In this document: in pieces, positions 6,815 through 9,479 of the stretch
Layout: each line of letters starts with the position of its first letter
Numbering within the stretch: position 1 is the first letter of the stretch
Source of the DNA: an uncultured Aquimonas sp.
GTDB lineage: Bacteria > Pseudomonadota > Gammaproteobacteria > Xanthomonadales > Xanthomonadaceae
DNA: 9,479 nt
Assembly: GCA_946481615.1 (NCBI GenBank)
Contig: CAMLOR010000117.1
Coordinates: 1 to 9,479, forward strand
Direction of reading: 5' to 3'
Notes under the pieces: generated by a model
Databases searched by the model: none
What the model saw: only the letters and a program-made list of their open reading frames with translations
What the model was told of the DNA's origin: nothing
Translations under genes and position numbers: made by a program

Positions 6815-6844
6815 ATTTTAGGGATCAACCGCAGCGCGCGTCAA
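6815..6844 (-). promoter_or_regulatory. Sigma70-type promoter of the tRNA-Ala/tRNA-Glu operon
   Basis: On the minus strand TTGACG (6844-6839) and TAAAAT (6820-6815) are 18 bp apart, close to consensus. Transcription would begin near 6808, leaving a leader of about 15 nt before tRNA-Ala. The bases just after the -10 box are GC-rich, as in the stringently controlled promoters of stable RNAs. The -35 box lies inside the last codons of the DUF1249 gene. Confidence 0.75.
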
Positions 6845-7346
6845 GAGCTTCGGACATCATCGGCGGAAATACGATGGCCGGGCCGTCGGTTTCCTCGAGC
6901 GTGGCGCGCGAGTGGCCCTGTTCGCCGAGGTATTCCAGCCACTTGTTGAGGAAGGCGTTCATCTGCAGGCGGTAGCCCAGGACGCTGCGCGGGCTGGCGT
7001 CGAGGCCGAGGGTGTCCTGCCAGCGCCGGCCGACGTAGCAGTGCGTGGCTTCCACCTGGCGTGCATCGCGGTACAGGCGCAGGAAGGCGGAGGGATCGGG
7101 CTGGCCGGTGACCGGATCGGCGAGATCGTAGGTGAGGCGCAGTTCGAGCGTATAGGGATGGCGCTCGATGATGTCCAGGCGCACATCGAGGCCATCGCCC
7201 ACGCTGGAGCGGTAGCAGATGCCGGCCAGGTGTTCGGGCCGGAACATGCGCGTGAGGCGCACGTAGTTCTCGGCGTAGAGGCCCATCAGATAGCCGAAGC
7301 GGTTCGGCCGGTAAATGCGCTGCGGAAGGCTCGCGGTCGACGTCAT
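6825..7346 (-). CDS. DUF1249 family protein (YqiB-like)
   Basis: This 173-aa protein of unknown function is recognised as DUF1249, the family of E. coli YqiB. Visible family traits are an N-terminal MGLYAENYVRLTRMF segment (about 21-35), a central beta-rich part with LRLTYDL (about 69-75) and LRLYRDARQVEA (about 89-100), and a C-terminal LQMNAFLNKWLEYL helix (about 127-140) after which only a short tail remains. There is no signal peptide or membrane segment. It begins 20 nt after the ppsR stop, in the same direction, so the two probably share a transcript. No good ribosome-binding site precedes the ATG at 7346. The reading frame stays open upstream on top of ppsR, but that part is not coding. 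Confidence 0.88.
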   Translation of the reverse strand: MTSTASLPQRIYRPNRFGYLMGLYAENYVRLTRMFRPEHLAGICYRSSVGDGLDVRLDIIERHPYTLELRLTYDLADPVTGQPDPSAFLRLYRDARQVEATHCYVGRRWQDTLGLDASPRSVLGYRLQMNAFLNKWLEYLGEQGHSRATLEETDGPAIVFPPMMSEALDARCG

Positions 7347-7366
7347 GAGCCCGACTATACACGCGC

Positions 7367-8188
7367 TCAGAACATGTGTTTGTGAATGCCGAGCGCGGAA
7401 AGCACCTTGCTCGCGATCTCCTCGATGGAGGTGTGCGTGGAATTGAGTGACGGGATGTTTTCTTGCCGGAAAAGCGCTTCCGCCGCCGCGATTTCCGCGC
7501 GACACTGTTCGATCTGGGCGTAGCGGCTGTTCGGGCGGCGCGCCTGGCGCACCTGCTGCAGGCGCACCGGATCGATGGTGAGGCCATAGAGCTTGCGGCG
7601 ATGCGGCCGCAGGCGCTTCGGCAGTTCGCGGCCTTCGAGGTCTTCCTCGGTCAGCGGATAGTTCGCCGCGCGCACGCCGAAGTGCAGCGCGAGGTACAGG
7701 CAGGTCGGCGTCTTGCCGCTGCGCGACACGCCCACCAGGATCACGTCGGCCTCGTCGTAGTTCAGATCCACGCCGTCGTCGTGCGAGAGCGCGTAGTTGG
7801 TGGCGTTGATGCGCGCTTCGTACTCCGCGAAATCGACCATGCCGTGGGCGTGGCCCACCTTGCTCTGGCGCGGCACGCCCAGTTCGGCCTCCAGCGGGCC
7901 GATGAAGGGCGTGAACACGTCCATCATCAGCGCCCCGCTCTCGGCCAGCACCGCCGAGAGGCTGCCGTCGACCACCGTGTTGATCACGATGGGGCGCGTT
8001 CCGGCGCGGGCGCCGGCCTCGCGGATGCGCTCCACCGTGTGGCGCGCCTTGTCCAGCGTATCCACGAACGGGATGCGCTGGGTATCGAACGGAACGCCCC
8101 CGAACTGGGTGAGCACACTGTGGCCGATGGTCTCGGCCGTGATGCCGGTACCGTCGGAGACGAAGAAAACCGGGCGTCGCGCGCTCAT
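7367..8188 (-). CDS. ppsR: PEP synthase regulatory protein (bifunctional kinase/phosphorylase)
   Basis: This is a 273-aa DUF299 family protein. In E. coli and other bacteria PpsR inactivates PEP synthase by ADP-dependent phosphorylation of a Thr near the catalytic His, and reactivates it by Pi-dependent removal of that phosphate. The sequence shows the N-terminal [15 protein letters not shown] motif (about 8-22), the family's HGMVDF region (about 115-120) and an intact P-loop GVSRSGKT (153-160) followed by PTCLYLA. Length is normal for the family. The ATG at 8188 was chosen over an ATG at 8239 because the family's conserved start lies just after it and because the AT-rich likely promoter patch sits between the two. 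It is divergent from its target ppsA, 83 bp away. Confidence 0.96.
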   Translation of the reverse strand: MSARRPVFFVSDGTGITAETIGHSVLTQFGGVPFDTQRIPFVDTLDKARHTVERIREAGARAGTRPIVINTVVDGSLSAVLAESGALMMDVFTPFIGPLEAELGVPRQSKVGHAHGMVDFAEYEARINATNYALSHDDGVDLNYDEADVILVGVSRSGKTPTCLYLALHFGVRAANYPLTEEDLEGRELPKRLRPHRRKLYGLTIDPVRLQQVRQARRPNSRYAQIEQCRAEIAAAEALFRQENIPSLNSTHTSIEEIASKVLSALGIHKHMF

Positions 8189-8271
8189 GCGGGGTCTCGC
8201 GGGGTCGGGCTCCCAGTGTAAAATATTGCGCTGCGTCATTCCCCTCGCCTGCCCGCCCCCTGGAGTCTTCC
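8189..8271. promoter_or_regulatory. Divergent ppsR/ppsA control region
   Basis: The 83-bp gap holds one AT-rich patch, TAAAATATT (8219-8227), in otherwise GC-rich DNA. TAAAAT at 8219-8224 could be a -10 box for ppsA and the overlapping AATATT a -10 for ppsR. No convincing -35 is visible for either. Confidence 0.45.
8261..8265 (+). promoter_or_regulatory. Ribosome-binding site that fixes the ppsA TTG start
   Basis: TGGAG lies six bases before the TTG at 8272. With no ATG or GTG in a better place, this decides the ppsA start. Confidence 0.75.
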
Positions 8272-9479
8272 TTGACTGCCCACGTGCTCTGGCTGCAAGA
8301 CCTGCGTCTGTCCGATCTCGCGAAAGTGGGCGGCAAGAATTCCTCCCTCGGCGAAATGATCGGCAGCCTGGCGCAGCTGGGCGTGTCGGTGCCGGGCGGC
8401 TTCGCCACCACGGCCGAGGCCTTCAAGGAGTTCATCGCGCACAACGATCTGTCCCGCCGCATCTTCGACAAGCTCGCCACGCTGGACGTGGAAGACGTCG
8501 ATGCGCTGGTGAAGGCCGGCGGCGAGATCCGCGGCTGGGTGATGGACGCGCCGCTGCCGCCCGCGCTCGATGCCGCCATCCGCGACGCCTACCGCAAGAT
8601 GTGCGCCGACGCGGGTGCGAAGGACATTTCCGTCGCCGTGCGCTCGTCCGCCACCGCCGAAGACCTTCCCGACGCGAGCTTCGCGGGCCAGCAGGAAACC
8701 TTCCTCAACGTCACTGGCGAGGACGATGTCGTGCGCAAGGTGAAGGAAGTCTTCGCCTCGCTCTACAACGACCGCGCCATTGCCTACCGCGTGCACCACG
8801 GCTTCAAGCACGAGGACGTGTTCCTCTCGGCCGGCGTGCAGCTGATGGTGCGCTCCGACGTCGGCGCCTCCGGCGTGCTGTTCACGCTCGACACCGAATC
8901 GGGCTTCCGCGACGTGGTGTTCGTCACCTCCAGCTACGGCCTGGGCGAGAACGTCGTGCAGGGTGCGGTGAATCCGGACGAGTTCTACGTCTACAAACCG
9001 ACGCTGCGTCAGGGCAAGCCCGCGATCCTGCGCCGCACGCTCGGCGCCAAGCAGATCCGCATGGTGTATTCGTCCACGCCGGGCGAACGCGTGCGCAACG
9101 AAGACACGCCCGCCGAGCTGCGCCGGCAGTTCTCCATCGCCGATGCCGACGTCGAGGAACTCTCGCGCCAGGCGCTGACCATCGAGCAGCACTACGGCCG
9201 GCCGATGGACATCGAATGGGCGAAAGACGGCAACACCGGCAAGCTCTACATCGTGCAGGCCCGCCCGGAGACGGTGAAGTCGCGCGCGCGCGCCACGCAG
9301 ATCGAGCGCTACCACCTCGCCGCACGCAGCACGGTGCTGAGCGAAGGCCGTGCCATCGGCCAGAAGATCGGCAGCGGCACGGCGCGCATCGTGCGCAACC
9401 TGGCTGAAATGTCGAAGTTCCAGGCCGGCGACGTGCTGGTCGCCGACATGACCGATCCCGACTGGGAGCCGATCATGAA
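8272..9479 (+). CDS. ppsA: Phosphoenolpyruvate synthase, N-terminal half (runs off window)
   Basis: PEP synthase (pyruvate, water dikinase) makes PEP, AMP and Pi from pyruvate and ATP, the entry to gluconeogenesis from three-carbon acids. 402 complete codons lie in the window, roughly half of the family's approximately 790 residues. Residues 1 to about 340 form the ATP/pyruvate-binding ATP-grasp domain. It shows [12 protein letters not shown] near the start, [20 protein letters not shown] at 124-143 with the nucleotide-binding Arg, [20 protein letters not shown] at about 223-242, and [10 protein letters not shown] at about 325-334, typical of the domain end. The swivelling His domain begins and reads [11 protein letters not shown] at the edge, so the catalytic His and the Thr target of PpsR lie just beyond. 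The start is TTG, supported by TGGAG. Confidence 0.97.
   Translation, partial: MTAHVLWLQDLRLSDLAKVGGKNSSLGEMIGSLAQLGVSVPGGFATTAEAFKEFIAHNDLSRRIFDKLATLDVEDVDALVKAGGEIRGWVMDAPLPPALDAAIRDAYRKMCADAGAKDISVAVRSSATAEDLPDASFAGQQETFLNVTGEDDVVRKVKEVFASLYNDRAIAYRVHHGFKHEDVFLSAGVQLMVRSDVGASGVLFTLDTESGFRDVVFVTSSYGLGENVVQGAVNPDEFYVYKPTLRQGKPAILRRTLGAKQIRMVYSSTPGERVRNEDTPAELRRQFSIADADVEELSRQALTIEQHYGRPMDIEWAKDGNTGKLYIVQARPETVKSRARATQIERYHLAARSTVLSEGRAIGQKIGSGTARIVRNLAEMSKFQAGDVLVADMTDPDWEPIM

Noticed and set aside
7347..8579. Long upstream extension of the DUF1249 reading frame
   Set aside because: It would overlap all of ppsR and part of ppsA with Arg/Pro-rich nonsense. Only the part from 7346 downward matches the family.
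8236..9315. 359-codon minus-strand open frame opposite ppsA
   Set aside because: It is antisense to ppsA, whose protein sequence is unmistakable.
7797..9407. 536-codon plus-strand open frame across ppsR and ppsA
   Set aside because: It spans two genes in the wrong frame or strand and becomes Arg-rich over ppsA, so it is a shadow.

Overview
The window is GC-rich, ordinary chromosomal DNA. The best guess at its source is a gammaproteobacterium of the Xanthomonadales (Lysobacter/Xanthomonas relatives). This rests on the strong G/C bias at third codon positions, a divergent ppsR/ppsA pair with a DUF1249 gene just behind ppsR, and the protein sequences. It is inferred from family recognition, not from a database comparison.

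Layout, left to right. Positions 1-196 hold no gene but carry a run of back-to-back hairpins. Three minus-strand genes follow: a TviB/WbpO-type UDP-N-acetylhexosamine 6-dehydrogenase (197-1555), a Crp/Fnr-family regulator (1698-2489) and a large soluble hybrid histidine kinase with three PAS-like domains and its own receiver domain (2727-5240). The kinase-regulator gap (2490-2726) is rich in perfect inverted repeats. Diverging from the kinase is a plus-strand gene (5401-6354) for an exported protein of unknown function with a TIMP/NTR-like first half. It runs toward a short minus-strand tRNA cluster: a 41-nt remnant of a tRNA-Glu 3' half (6470-6510), a perfect 16-bp terminator hairpin (6572-6607), intact tRNA-Glu(UUC) (6617-6692) and tRNA-Ala(GGC) (6718-6793). 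A good sigma70-type tRNA promoter overlaps the end of the DUF1249 gene. The right part is a DUF1249 protein (6825-7346), ppsR (7367-8188) and, divergently, the first half of ppsA, which runs off the right edge.

How the genes fit together. PpsA makes phosphoenolpyruvate from pyruvate for gluconeogenesis, and PpsR switches PpsA off and on by reversible phosphorylation, so the right end is an enzyme and its modifier sharing one intergenic region. The left end pairs a nucleotide-sugar dehydrogenase for surface polysaccharide with two regulatory proteins. A link between them is suggested only by co-orientation. No defence system, transposase, CRISPR array or biosynthetic cluster was seen. The most unusual item is the duplicated tRNA-Glu 3' half, which looks like an integration footprint.
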